Source of the DNA: Winogradskyella undariae
GTDB taxonomy: Bacteria; Bacteroidota; Bacteroidia; Flavobacteriales; Flavobacteriaceae
Direction: 5' to 3'
Length of the DNA: 64,000 nucleotides
Assembly (NCBI RefSeq): GCF_013285155.1
Contig: NZ_JABTEL010000006.1
Coordinates: 62,001-126,000 of the forward strand
The stretch's first letter is position 1. The number at the start of each line of letters is the position of its first letter. The notes under the pieces are model-generated. The model ran no database searches and was not told where the DNA came from. It saw only the letters and a list, made by a program, of their open reading frames with translations. This document shows positions 43,155 to 52,851 of the stretch, in pieces. The translations under genes and the position numbers were made by a program.

Positions 43155-45485
43155 TTATTCTTTTATAAAGCGCTCAGTAACAATTTTATTGTTTTCTCCT
43201 TCAACTTTAATAAGATAGATTCCTTTAGATAAACCTTCGATGTTTACTGAAGCATGTGCTGATTCTAATAGCTTTTTGCCTTGTAAATTATAAATAGTTA
43301 ACTTGCTAAAAGACACATCAGTTTCAATGTTTAATTGTGTTGAAGCTGGGTTAGGAAATATTCTAAAACGATTAATATCAAATAAGTCTACAGATAAGAT
43401 AGAACATTCAGCATTTGTTTCTATAAAGTTAGTTGTTTCTGGGTTTGGGTTGGTCCAGTTGGCAATGCTATAATCTTCATCATCAACAAAAATACAAGTT
43501 AGATTTGGCACTGTATGCATATTAAAACTTGTTAATATTGTATTATTTCCATTTCTTAAATCAAGGGTTGTTAATTGGTCATTTACATGACAAGTTAAGC
43601 TCGTTAAATTTACATTATTACTTAAGTCTAAACTTGAAAATGTATTATTACTACAGATTAAGTTTATTAAATTAATATTTGAAGACAAATTTAAATTAGA
43701 CAACTGATTATTTCTACATGCTAAATCTGTTAAACTTGTAAGCGCAGTTACATCTAATATTGGTAATTGATTATTATAACAATGCAAAAAATATAAATCA
43801 GTATTTGTAGAAACATTGATAGATGTTAATTGATTATCATGACAAGATAAATACTCTAAACTAGTGTTTGCAGAAAGATCTAAAGTTGTTATTTGGTTAT
43901 CGTAACAACTTAAATTCATTAAGTTCGTATTTTGTGAAACATCTAAAGTTGTTAAAAGGTTATTGAAAGTTGATAAATTTTCTAAACTTGTTGTACCAGA
44001 AAGAGTCACATTGGTTAATTGATTAAATTCACTTCTTAGCTTAGTTAAGCTTGAAAACCCAGAAACATCTAATGTTGCAATTTGGTTTTGTTGACATTCT
44101 ATCTCAATTAAATTTGTTGCACCAGTAAGCGTTAGGCTAGTTAATTGATTATTTGAAGTTCTTAAATTGGTTAAACTTGTAAGCCCAGAAAGGTCTAAAG
44201 AAGTTAGTTGATTATTAAAGCTACTTAAATTTGTTAAACTTGTAAGGCCTGTTACATTTAAAGATGATAGTACATTATTCTCACAATATAAGTTTTCTAA
44301 ACTTAAGCTTGCTGAAGCATCTAGACTCGTAATTTGATTATTGCTACAGGATAAACTAATCAAATTTGTATTTGTTGAAATATCTAAAGCGGTAAGCTGA
44401 TTATTATTACATGATAAATTTAGTAGGTTAGTATTTGCTGAAACATCTAATGTTGTTAAGGCGTTATCGCTACAAAATAAATATTTTAATTGCGTAAATG
44501 CTTCTATACCTGTTAAACTAGATATATTTTTATTTACTAAGTACAGTAAATCATTATATGCCTCTGCTTCTGTTATTTGTATTTCAGTATCTGCATTTGT
44601 ATTTATGGTAGTGTTATTAACGAGCTCTGCTTTAAAATTAGCATCAGGAATATTTACTATTTGAGGCGTTGAGCTTGGTAATAAAGAATCATCATAAATT
44701 TTTATCACTTTACCACTACCTAAATTAGTAACATACATATTTCCTAAATTGTCAATAGTAATAGATCTAGGTTGTTCTAATAGTGTTGTTACAAAATCAC
44801 TAATTGTACCTGTTACAGCGTCATATTTTAAGATTTTATGCTCTTCTGGAAACGTTTTGTATTTTGTAAAGTAAACATCGTCATTTGGAGCAATAGCAAC
44901 ACCTCTTATGTTTTCTATGTTACTTGTAATAGTTGTTACTGTACCTGTTGGTGTTATTTTAAATAGTTTTCTGTCATTTCTGTCAGCTACAAATAAATTG
45001 CCATTAGAGTCAAAGGCTATACCTTCTGGTGTAAATAAACCAGTGGCGTAATTAGATGTTGATAAATCTGCATTTATTTTAACGACGTTACCACTGTTTT
45101 CTGAAGCGAAGTATAATAAACCATCCTTAATAGCAAGTCCGTAAGGAGAAGCATTTGGCATAGATAAATAATCTGTAGCAACTCCAGCAGCATCTACAGT
45201 CATTATTTTACTATAAAAAGGTTCTGCTACGTACAAAAGGTCATTATTATCAAAAACGATATCATGTGCTCTAGAATTAGTAGTAGCGAATAAGGTTTGT
45301 GTTCCGTTAGCATCTAATTGGTAGATATTACCAGTGTAAAGTTCTGTGACAAAAACAGTATTGTTTGAGTCTACAGCAATACCTTCTGGTGAAGTGTAAC
45401 CGGTTGAGAACTCTGTGATTGTTTGGGCTTTTAATAACAATGAGAAAAAGCCAATAAAAACGATTAAGTGTAGTTTTTTAAGCAT
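43155..45485 (-). CDS. NHL-propeller plus leucine-rich-repeat T9SS-secreted protein
   Basis: A 776-residue protein from the ATG at 45485, which opens the signal peptide MLKKLHLIVFIGFFSLLLKAQ. Residues about 22-275 hold six NHL/SMP-30-like propeller blades (SPEGIAVDSNNTVFVTE, TPEGIAFDSNGNLFVAD, PRSITIDNLGNMYVTN). Residues about 320-660 hold about 16 repeats of 21-22 residues of the form LTxLDxSxNTxLxxLxCxNNQ, a bacterial LRR. The last 75 are a T9SS sorting domain (FRIFPNPASTQLN to TERFIKE). It is likely an adhesin or binding protein on the cell surface. Confidence 0.88.
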   Translation of the reverse strand: MLKKLHLIVFIGFFSLLLKAQTITEFSTGYTSPEGIAVDSNNTVFVTELYTGNIYQLDANGTQTLFATTNSRAHDIVFDNNDLLYVAEPFYSKIMTVDAAGVATDYLSMPNASPYGLAIKDGLLYFASENSGNVVKINADLSTSNYATGLFTPEGIAFDSNGNLFVADRNDRKLFKITPTGTVTTITSNIENIRGVAIAPNDDVYFTKYKTFPEEHKILKYDAVTGTISDFVTTLLEQPRSITIDNLGNMYVTNLGSGKVIKIYDDSLLPSSTPQIVNIPDANFKAELVNNTTINTNADTEIQITEAEAYNDLLYLVNKNISSLTGIEAFTQLKYLFCSDNALTTLDVSANTNLLNLSCNNNQLTALDISTNTNLISLSCSNNQITSLDASASLSLENLYCENNVLSSLNVTGLTSLTNLSSFNNQLTSLDLSGLTSLTNLRTSNNQLTSLTLTGATNLIEIECQQNQIATLDVSGFSSLTKLRSEFNQLTNVTLSGTTSLENLSTFNNLLTTLDVSQNTNLMNLSCYDNQITTLDLSANTSLEYLSCHDNQLTSINVSTNTDLYFLHCYNNQLPILDVTALTSLTDLACRNNQLSNLNLSSNINLINLICSNNTFSSLDLSNNVNLTSLTCHVNDQLTTLDLRNGNNTILTSFNMHTVPNLTCIFVDDEDYSIANWTNPNPETTNFIETNAECSILSVDLFDINRFRIFPNPASTQLNIETDVSFSKLTIYNLQGKKLLESAHASVNIEGLSKGIYLIKVEGENNKIVTERFIKE

Positions 45486-45533
45486 GAATGTTTTTGATTT
45501 GGTTGAAAATTCAGACAAATATATTGTATTAAA

Positions 45534-45571
45534 CATAAAAAAAACCACTTTGAATGAACAAAGTGGTTTTT
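45534..45571 (-). terminator. Terminator of htpG
   Basis: The arms AAAAACCACTTTG and CAAAGTGGTTTTT pair perfectly around six bases. The T8 tract follows on the minus strand. It overlaps the 5' leader of the next gene. Confidence 0.85.
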
Positions 45572-45610
45572 GAATTATTAAAGAGATTCCTCTGAAAATC
45601 AGTAATTAGA

Positions 45611-47521
45611 TTACTTAATCATCTCGTAACTGCGCTTAATAAAGTTTGTTAATTCTTCTCCTTTTAATAGGCCTTGAGATAAACGTGCTAAATCTAAACT
45701 TTGCGTAATTAAACGTTCTTGGTTTTCCTTTTCTTTAGTTTCTAAAATTTCACCAACTAATGGAGAGTTTGTATTGACGATAAGATTGTACATCTCTGGC
45801 ATATTACCAAACATATTCATTCCGCCACCACCAGTCTGCTGCATCTCTTTCATTCTGCGCATAAATTCTGGTTGTGTAATAATAAACGGTGAAGCATCAC
45901 TATCCATAGCTTCTAGCTGTACAGCAAACTTTTCAGAAGGAACAACTTCTTTTAAAAGTGTATCTAATTCTGCTTGTTGCTCTTCAGATAATTTAGAAAT
46001 AGTAGTTTCATCTTTCTTGATTAAATTATCAATATGATCACCATCTACACGTGCAAAAGAAATATTTTCTTTCGTAGATTCTAATTTCTGAATTAAGTGA
46101 GATACAATAGGAGAATCTAACATTAATACTTCGTAACCTTTAGCTTTTGCAGCTTCAATATAACTGTGCTGTTGGTCTTTGTTAGAAGCATAAAGCAATA
46201 CTAATTTACCATCTTTATCAGTTTGAGTTGCTTTTGTTTTATTGAAAAGCTCTTCGTATGTGTAATATTTACCATCTACTGTTGGGTACAATGCAAATGC
46301 ATCTGCTTTTTCGAAGAATTTGTCTTCAGAAAGCATTCCGTATTCAATAACAAGTTTTATATCATCCCATTTAGATTCAAAATCCTCACGGTTTGAGTTG
46401 AATAATGATTTTAACTTATCAGCGACTTTACGAGTGATGTAAGATGAAATTTTCTTCACAGCACCATCAGCTTGTAAATAAGAACGCGATACGTTTAATG
46501 GAATATCTGGAGAATCAATAACACCACGTAACATGGTTAAGAATTCAGGTACAATCCCTTCAACATTATCCGTTACATAAACTTGGTTTTGGTATAATTG
46601 AATCTTATCCTTTTGCATGTTCATGTCATTACCCATTTTAGGGAAATACAAGATACCTGTTAAGTTAAAAGGATAATCTACATTTAAATGGATATGAAAT
46701 AGAGGCTCTTCAAATTGCATTGGGTACAATTCTCTGTAGAATCCTTTGTAATCTTCGGCTTCTAATTCAGTGGGTTGTTTTGTCCAAGCCGGATTAGGGT
46801 TATTAATAATGTTATCTACAGTAATCTGTTTATGTGGCTCTGTAGTTTCTTTACCTTCAGCATCTGTAGTTGTTGCTGGTGTAAATTCAGGATCGTTTAT
46901 TTCATTAGTTCCAAATTTAATTGGAATAGGCATAAACTTGTTATACTTATTAAGTAATGCACTGATTCTTGCTTCTTCTAAAAATTCAGTAGAATCTTCA
47001 GCAATATGAAGAATGATTTCTGTTCCTCTAGTTTCTTTATCAGAAGGCTCTAATGTAAATTCAGGAGAACCATCACAAGTCCAATGTGCAGCATCAGCAC
47101 CAGTATGCGACTTAGTAATAATTTCAACTTTCTCTGCAACCATAAAAGCAGAGTAGAAACCAAGACCAAAATGACCAATAATTCCTGAATCTTTTGCAGA
47201 ATCTTTATATTTATCCAAGAATTCTTCAGCACCAGAAAAGGCAACTTGGTTAATGTATTTTTCAACTTCTTCAGCAGACATTCCTAAACCTTGATCAATG
47301 ATGTGAAGTTTTTTACCTTCTTTATCAATCTTAACTTCAATGATAGGATTTCCGTATTCAGATTTAGATTCACCTATACTTGTAAGGTGTTTTAATTTTA
47401 GTGTGGCATCTGTACCATTACTAATAAGCTCACGTAAAAAGATTTCGTGATCAGAGTATAAGAACTTTTTAATTAACGGAAAGATATTCTCTACCGATAC
47501 ATTAATACTTCCTTTTGTCAT
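45611..47521 (-). CDS. htpG: Hsp90-family molecular chaperone HtpG
   Basis: A 636-residue ATP-dependent chaperone. The N-terminal ATPase has FLRELISNGTDATLKLKHL, DQGLGMSAEEVEKYINQVAFSGAEEF and GHFGLGFYSAFMVAEKV. The middle domain has GFYRELYPMQFEEPLF and SRSYLQADGAVKKIS. The C-terminal part carries a Gly/Met-rich loop (QQTGGGGMNMFGNMPEMYN) typical of Bacteroidota HtpG. The length fits the family. It has its own terminator; its leader at 47522-47781 is shared with divergent fabH. Confidence 0.96.
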   Translation of the reverse strand: MTKGSINVSVENIFPLIKKFLYSDHEIFLRELISNGTDATLKLKHLTSIGESKSEYGNPIIEVKIDKEGKKLHIIDQGLGMSAEEVEKYINQVAFSGAEEFLDKYKDSAKDSGIIGHFGLGFYSAFMVAEKVEIITKSHTGADAAHWTCDGSPEFTLEPSDKETRGTEIILHIAEDSTEFLEEARISALLNKYNKFMPIPIKFGTNEINDPEFTPATTTDAEGKETTEPHKQITVDNIINNPNPAWTKQPTELEAEDYKGFYRELYPMQFEEPLFHIHLNVDYPFNLTGILYFPKMGNDMNMQKDKIQLYQNQVYVTDNVEGIVPEFLTMLRGVIDSPDIPLNVSRSYLQADGAVKKISSYITRKVADKLKSLFNSNREDFESKWDDIKLVIEYGMLSEDKFFEKADAFALYPTVDGKYYTYEELFNKTKATQTDKDGKLVLLYASNKDQQHSYIEAAKAKGYEVLMLDSPIVSHLIQKLESTKENISFARVDGDHIDNLIKKDETTISKLSEEQQAELDTLLKEVVPSEKFAVQLEAMDSDASPFIITQPEFMRRMKEMQQTGGGGMNMFGNMPEMYNLIVNTNSPLVGEILETKEKENQERLITQSLDLARLSQGLLKGEELTNFIKRSYEMIK

Positions 47522-47713
47522 GATATATAGTTTTTTGTATTATTAATTTGAATACTTAGTTATAGGCAAATAAAATACCAAGAAAATATTTGTGACAAGA
47601 TGGCATATGCTGATTTGTGTAAAACGGATCAATTTCTCTCTATAAATAGATGAGTATGTTATGCGTGCATAATTAATTTTAGCTTACTAAATATATTCTA
47701 CCTTTTAAAAGAT

Positions 47714-47721
47714 TAGCTTTG
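47714..47721 (+). promoter_or_regulatory. -7 box upstream of fabH
   Basis: TAGCTTTG matches TAnnTTTG, 60 bases before the ATG. No good -33 TTG is visible. Confidence 0.4.
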
Positions 47722-47781
47722 TTATTAATAAAACAAAGAGTTTAGATTTCCAATATCACAGAATTAAAAATAAATTTTTAG

Positions 47782-48792
47782 ATGTACAATTCAAAAATAA
47801 TTGGCTTAGGTAAATATGTACCTGATAACGTTGTTACTAATGACGATTTGTCGAAATTGATGGATACTAATGACGCATGGATACAAGAAAGAACAGGGAT
47901 AAAAGAACGTCGCTGGGTAGAAAAGGGTAGTGGTGATACTACAGCAACTATGGGTGTAAAAGCAGCTAAGGTTGCTATTGAACGTTCTGGTTTAGATAAA
48001 GATGATATTGATTTTATCATTTTTGCGACGCTAAGTCCAGATATGTATTTTCCAGGTGCAGGAGTACAAGTACAACATGCTTTAGATATTAAAACTGTTG
48101 GAGCACTAGATATACGTAACCAATGTTCTGGTTTTGTATATGCTTTGTCTGTCGCTGATAATTTTATTAAAACTGGGATGTATAAAAATATTTTGGTGAT
48201 TGGTAGTGAATTACATTCTTTTGGTTTAGACAAAACTACACGTGGTAGAGGTGTATCTGTGATTTTTGGTGATGGAGCAGGAGCAGCAATTCTTACAAGA
48301 GAAGAAGATAATACAAAAGGAATTTTATCTACACATTTACATTCTGAAGGTCAGCATGCAGAAGAATTAGTTTTAGTTGCACCAGGAATGGGACAACGTT
48401 GGGTAAGTGATATTATAGCAGATAATGACCCTGATGATGTAAGTTATTTTCCACATATGAATGGGCAGTTTGTATTTAAAAATGCAGTGGTTCGTTTTAG
48501 TGAAGTAATTATGGAAGGTTTAACGAATAACAATTTACAGGTTGATGATATTGATATGTTAATTCCTCACCAAGCCAACTTACGTATCTCACAGTTTATA
48601 CAGCGTAAATTTAAGTTGAGTGACGACCAAGTATTTAATAATATTCAGAAATACGGAAATACAACTGCAGCTTCTATTCCTATTGCTTTAACAGAAGCAT
48701 GGGAAGAAGGAAAAATAAAAGAAGGAGATACGCTTGTTTTAGCCGCTTTTGGTAGTGGATTTACGTGGGGAAGTGTGGTTATCAAGTGGTAA
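47782..48792 (+). CDS. fabH: 3-oxoacyl-ACP synthase III family protein
   Basis: A 336-residue thiolase-fold enzyme with the catalytic triad Cys115 (RNQCSGFVYAL), His263 (IPHQANLRIS) and Asn293 (YGNTTAASIP). The FabH family condenses acyl-CoA with malonyl-ACP to begin fatty-acid synthesis. Bacteroidota usually have several FabH-like proteins, and this one sits alone rather than in the plsX-fabH cluster, so it may be a paralogue with another acyl substrate. It ends at a terminator. Confidence 0.85.
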   Translation: MYNSKIIGLGKYVPDNVVTNDDLSKLMDTNDAWIQERTGIKERRWVEKGSGDTTATMGVKAAKVAIERSGLDKDDIDFIIFATLSPDMYFPGAGVQVQHALDIKTVGALDIRNQCSGFVYALSVADNFIKTGMYKNILVIGSELHSFGLDKTTRGRGVSVIFGDGAGAAILTREEDNTKGILSTHLHSEGQHAEELVLVAPGMGQRWVSDIIADNDPDDVSYFPHMNGQFVFKNAVVRFSEVIMEGLTNNNLQVDDIDMLIPHQANLRISQFIQRKFKLSDDQVFNNIQKYGNTTAASIPIALTEAWEEGKIKEGDTLVLAAFGSGFTWGSVVIKW

Positions 48793-48836
48793 TAAATCGC
48801 TTTTATAATACGCATTTAATAAAGTGTAATTTTTTT

Positions 48837-48874
48837 AAGAACCTAATTTGTAATTACAGATTAGGTTCTTTTAT
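48837..48874 (+). terminator. Terminator of fabH
   Basis: The arms AAGAACCTAAT and ATTAGGTTCTT pair perfectly around 12 bases, followed by TTTATTTTA. Confidence 0.8.
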
Positions 48875-49023
48875 TTTATAGGTAATATTAGTCATCTCTT
48901 ATATTCTTATTTCATATCTTGAGGTCTTAAATTTCATAAAGACAAGGGGGATAACTCTACATTTCAATTATAAATTGATTTTATTTTCCATGGCTTTGAC
49001 ATATAAACTAAAACAACTAAACT

Positions 49024-50274
49024 ATGGAAACAAGCAGCCCTACTTTTGCCGCTAAATTCAAAAAAAAGATTAAAGATTTTGGACCAGCCTTTTTTATTAT
49101 TGGCTATGTCGTCGGTACCGGAAGTGTGACCTCAATGGTGGTTTCTGGTGCTAAATTTGGATTAAGCTTGTCTTGGGCTCTTCTGTTATCCTGTTTTTTT
49201 ACTTACTTTTTATTAATTTCAATTAGTAAACTTACCATCGTTACAGGTAATACGCTTATGTTACTATTCAAAAAAACATTTGGTAAGCCTATTACACTAT
49301 TTATTATAACAGCTTTAGCGGTTTCCATTATCTCTTCTGTTATTGGTGTTATGGGCGTTGTTGCTGAAGTTTGTATGGAATGGATCTCTGTGAAGACATC
49401 TATTTCATTTTTAAATAAACCTGTAATTGCAACTTTTTTTATTGCTTTATTAATTGCTCTTTTCTGGACAGGAAAGCATGAGAATTTTATAAAAGCCATG
49501 AGTCTTATGGTTGGCTTTATGGCGCTCGCTTTTATTTTTACAAGTTTTATGGTTTTAAAAGAATCAGGGAAATCTATCATTGAGTTTTTTCCAGATTTAC
49601 CAACAGGTGATAATACAGGTTTAATAATAGCCGGAATTGTTGGGACTACAATGGCAGGGGTTTGTTTGGCATCTCGTAGTATTTTAGTACATGAAGAAAA
49701 ATGGGGCTTAAACGATTTAAAAAAAGAAAATAAAGATGCAATGTCTGCAATGGTTATGACTTTTTTAATCAGTCTAGCCATTATGATTAGTGCAACAGGA
49801 ACACTCTATTTTAAAGGAATACCCGTAAATGATGCTACAGACTTAATGACCGCTTTGGGGCCATGGGCAGGTGATTTTGCTTTAACGTTATTTACTTTAG
49901 GTATTGTTGGTGCAGGTTTATCATCAATTTTTCCAAACCTTCTTCTATTTCCTTGGTTAATTGCAGATTATACAGATACACCTCGAAACATGAAAAGACC
50001 ACTATTTAAAGTTATAGTAGTCTTGGTAGCATTGTCTGGATTAATTATCCCTTTTTTAGGAGGAAAACCCGTTTGGATTTTAATAGCTTCTCAAGCATTT
50101 AGTCCATTTGTAATGCCATTAATAACGCTGTTTTTAATAATTTTGATAAACAAATCTGAAGTAATGAAGTCGCATAAAACTTCTTTATGGATGAATATGG
50201 CTTTAGGTGCTACTTTTATTTTTAATTGTTACATGCTATACGTAGCGATAATAGGATTTATAGATTTTGTATAA
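49024..50274 (+). CDS. Nramp-fold transporter without canonical metal motifs
   Basis: A 416-residue membrane protein with about 11 hydrophobic segments and the Nramp outline. In canonical Nramp the first helix has DPGN; here the region reads GPAFFIIGYVVGTGSVTSM. Helix 6 has MAGVCLASRS instead of the MPHN-like metal site. The family name fits the fold, but the metal specificity, if any, is uncertain. It lies 28 bases before manA, which encodes a zinc enzyme, and the two are likely co-transcribed. No Mn or Fe regulator site was recognised. Confidence 0.75.
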   Translation: METSSPTFAAKFKKKIKDFGPAFFIIGYVVGTGSVTSMVVSGAKFGLSLSWALLLSCFFTYFLLISISKLTIVTGNTLMLLFKKTFGKPITLFIITALAVSIISSVIGVMGVVAEVCMEWISVKTSISFLNKPVIATFFIALLIALFWTGKHENFIKAMSLMVGFMALAFIFTSFMVLKESGKSIIEFFPDLPTGDNTGLIIAGIVGTTMAGVCLASRSILVHEEKWGLNDLKKENKDAMSAMVMTFLISLAIMISATGTLYFKGIPVNDATDLMTALGPWAGDFALTLFTLGIVGAGLSSIFPNLLLFPWLIADYTDTPRNMKRPLFKVIVVLVALSGLIIPFLGGKPVWILIASQAFSPFVMPLITLFLIILINKSEVMKSHKTSLWMNMALGATFIFNCYMLYVAIIGFIDFV

Positions 50275-50302
50275 TAATAGTTTAAGAAATAATACAATAA
50301 CC

Positions 50303-51397
50303 ATGAGTGAGGACTTACAGAAATATGCACACATACCTTTAAAACAAAAATCTAATAGAGTTTGGAGAACTTATGAAGGAGGTGCCTTAATTGATAGATG
50401 GAAAAAAATGACACCTGAAGTAGATGGGCAAATGCCAGAACAGTGGATTATGTCTACAATTACGGCACGTGGAAATGGTAGGCCTGAAGACGAAGGACTT
50501 TCTTTAATAGAAACTGAAGATGGCATTTTTTCTCTAAAGGATTTAATCAATTCGGATCTAGAATTATATTTAGGTAAAGATCTTGCTAATAAATATGGAA
50601 CAACAGGTGTGCTAATTAAAATGTTAGACTCTATGGAGCGTTTAACAGTTCAAGTACACCCAGATAAAGATTATGCGAAAACTGTTTTTAATTCAGAATT
50701 TGGAAAAACAGAATCTTGGTATGTTTTAAATACACGAGAAATAAATGGTGAAAAGCCAGTGGTTTACATGGGGTTTAAAAAACATGTAACTAAAGAAATT
50801 TGGAAGACTCATTTTGAGAATCAAAACATTGAAGGAATGTTAGATTGTTTACATAAAATCGAGGTAAAACCAGGTGATGCTTTTATGATTTATGGAGGTG
50901 TGCCACATGCTATTGGTGCAGGCTGTTTTTTAATGGAAGTGCAAGAGCCAACAGATTATACCATGCGTGTTGAAAAAACAACACCTGCAGGTTTAAAAAT
51001 TGGTCCAGAATTAATTCATCAAGGTGTAGGTGAAGAAAAAATGTTAGAATGTTTTCATTACGATACTTTTACCATAGAAGAAGCCTTAAATGAATGGAAA
51101 ATAACACCAGAAGTTTTAGAACATACAGATGAGTATACGTTTAAAACGTTATTTAATAAAAAACATACTAGTTGTTTTGGGTTAAGTGAATTGCTTTTAG
51201 ACGGAAGACATACAATTAAAGGAAATTTATGTTTCTATGTCGCAGTTATTTATTCTGGTGACGGAGTAATTGAGTGTAACGGAAAAGAATATGAATATAC
51301 ACAAGGAGATGAAATATTTATTTCTGCAGCGATTTCAGAAATGACTTTTAAATCTAAAAGTGCTTCTAAAATTTTACTTTGTTATCCTCCAAACTAA
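50303..51397 (+). CDS. manA: Mannose-6-phosphate isomerase, class I
   Basis: A 364-residue cupin-fold enzyme that interconverts mannose 6-phosphate and fructose 6-phosphate. The ATG at 50303 gives MSEDLQKYAHIPLKQKSNRVWR; a start at 50267 would overlap the previous gene. Visible zinc-site and family motifs include QVHPDKDYAKT, GGVPHAIGAGCFLMEVQEPTDYTMRVEK and YSGDGVIECNGKEY. It supplies mannose units for glycan and nucleotide-sugar synthesis. Confidence 0.9.
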   Translation: MSEDLQKYAHIPLKQKSNRVWRTYEGGALIDRWKKMTPEVDGQMPEQWIMSTITARGNGRPEDEGLSLIETEDGIFSLKDLINSDLELYLGKDLANKYGTTGVLIKMLDSMERLTVQVHPDKDYAKTVFNSEFGKTESWYVLNTREINGEKPVVYMGFKKHVTKEIWKTHFENQNIEGMLDCLHKIEVKPGDAFMIYGGVPHAIGAGCFLMEVQEPTDYTMRVEKTTPAGLKIGPELIHQGVGEEKMLECFHYDTFTIEEALNEWKITPEVLEHTDEYTFKTLFNKKHTSCFGLSELLLDGRHTIKGNLCFYVAVIYSGDGVIECNGKEYEYTQGDEIFISAAISEMTFKSKSASKILLCYPPN

Positions 51398-51449
51398 ATA
51401 TATTTTGATTATAAGATGAAATAAATAGACTGTTTATGTCTGTTATAAT

Positions 51450-51480
51450 AAAACCCCCGAGCTATGGCTTGGGGGTTTTA
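51450..51480 (+). terminator. Terminator of the Nramp-manA unit
   Basis: AAAACCCCCGAGC and GCTTGGGGGTTTT pair around TATG with one G-U pair. A GC-rich stem with A and T flanks. Confidence 0.85.
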
Positions 51481-51569
51481 GATTTATGAAAATAAGGTGA
51501 TTACGGAATTCCGTAAGGATGATATGTTTTTATTTTAGAAATTTAACGATAGATAATAACACTGTAACT

Positions 51570-52625
51570 ATGGAATTATATAATCAACTTAAAAGTCTTG
51601 CAGATAAAGTAGAACAACTGAAAGATAGAATTGAAACTGAAGAATCTACTAAGCATGCTTTTACATTGCCTTTTATTAATATTTTAGGCTATGATACTTT
51701 TAATCCTACAGAGGTTGTACCAGAGTTTACAGCTGATTTAGGTTTAAAGAAAGGTGAAAAAGTAGATTACGCAATATTTCAAAATGACCAACCTATTTTA
51801 ATTGTAGAGTGCAAACATTGGAAACAGAATTTAAATATTCATAATTCTCAGCTTTTTAGATATTTTCATGTTACAAAAACACGCTTTGCTCTGTTGACTA
51901 ATGGTATTCAATATCGATTTTATACAGATTTAGAGGAAACTAATAAAATGGATGAAAAGCCTTTTTTAGAATTTGATATTACCAAGCTAAAAGAAAGTAC
52001 AGCTAAAGAGGTAGAGAAATTTCATAAGTCAAAATTTGACGTATCACTTATTGTCGATAATGCGAGTCATTTAAAATATACACGAGAAATTAAATCGTTA
52101 ATAGGTGAAGAACTTGCAGAACCTTCTCAAGATTTTGTAAAGCTGTTTGCCAACAAAGCATATAATGGTCGCTTAACAGCTAAGGTGGTAGATGAATTCA
52201 CAGAAATTGTAAATAAAGCTTTTAATCAAATTATTAGTGAAAGAGTAAACGACCGATTGAACTCTGCTTTAAATAAAGAGCAAGAAAAACAATTGGAAGA
52301 AGAAAAAGTAGAAGAACAACCTAAAAGTAAAGTGATAACAACAGATGAAGAAATAGAAGCTTATCAAATTGTTGTGGCTATTTTACGTCGAAAAATAGCA
52401 AAAGAAAGAATTGTACAACGAGATACACAATCGTATTTCGGTATTTTATTAGATGACAACAATAGAAAACCAATTTGTAGACTTCACTTAAATGGTGGTA
52501 TAAAATATATCAGTTTGTTTGATGAATCTAAAAATGAAACAAAAGAAAAAATTGAGTCTATAGATGCTATTTATAATTTTGAAAAACAATTGTTACAGAC
52601 TATAGGGTGTTATGATAATGAATAA
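51570..52625 (+). CDS. Orphan HsdR-N-type nuclease domain protein
   Basis: A 351-residue protein from the ATG at 51570 (MELYNQLKSLADKVEQLKDRI). Residues about 25-145 match the type I restriction enzyme R N-terminal nuclease domain: HAFTLPFINILGYD, VDYAIF (Asp66) and IVECKHW (Glu80, Lys82), a PD-(D/E)xK core. A coiled coil around 215-260 and a C-terminal domain (about 265-345) with RLHLNGGIKYISLFDES follow. No hsdM, hsdS or helicase is present nearby. Such stand-alone proteins are widespread; whether this acts in phage defence is unknown. Confidence 0.75.
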   Translation: MELYNQLKSLADKVEQLKDRIETEESTKHAFTLPFINILGYDTFNPTEVVPEFTADLGLKKGEKVDYAIFQNDQPILIVECKHWKQNLNIHNSQLFRYFHVTKTRFALLTNGIQYRFYTDLEETNKMDEKPFLEFDITKLKESTAKEVEKFHKSKFDVSLIVDNASHLKYTREIKSLIGEELAEPSQDFVKLFANKAYNGRLTAKVVDEFTEIVNKAFNQIISERVNDRLNSALNKEQEKQLEEEKVEEQPKSKVITTDEEIEAYQIVVAILRRKIAKERIVQRDTQSYFGILLDDNNRKPICRLHLNGGIKYISLFDESKNETKEKIESIDAIYNFEKQLLQTIGCYDNE

Positions 52626-52851
52626 AATTTTCAATAAAGTATAAGTTTTCAGAAGAGTTTAGTGTGGAGTTATATAAAAAATCAATAAAATCAGTTTATT
52701 TGACTTTCTATAATTATGACATTTTCAATAAGAAGGTTTTAATTTTAAAATACGATAATTATGAATGTTTAAGTATGTTTTAACAGTATTTTACTTGTGA
52801 TTCTACAACTAAACAAATAACTTAGGAAGAAACCCTTAAAGCGCGTTTTAA

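Noticed and set aside
47778-48233. 151-residue minus-strand open frame opposite fabH
   Set aside because: It is a shadow of the fabH coding frame without recognisable domains.
49203-49781. 192-residue open frame on the minus strand opposite the Nramp-fold gene
   Set aside because: It is antisense to transmembrane helices, which often leaves long open frames; no promoter or family match.
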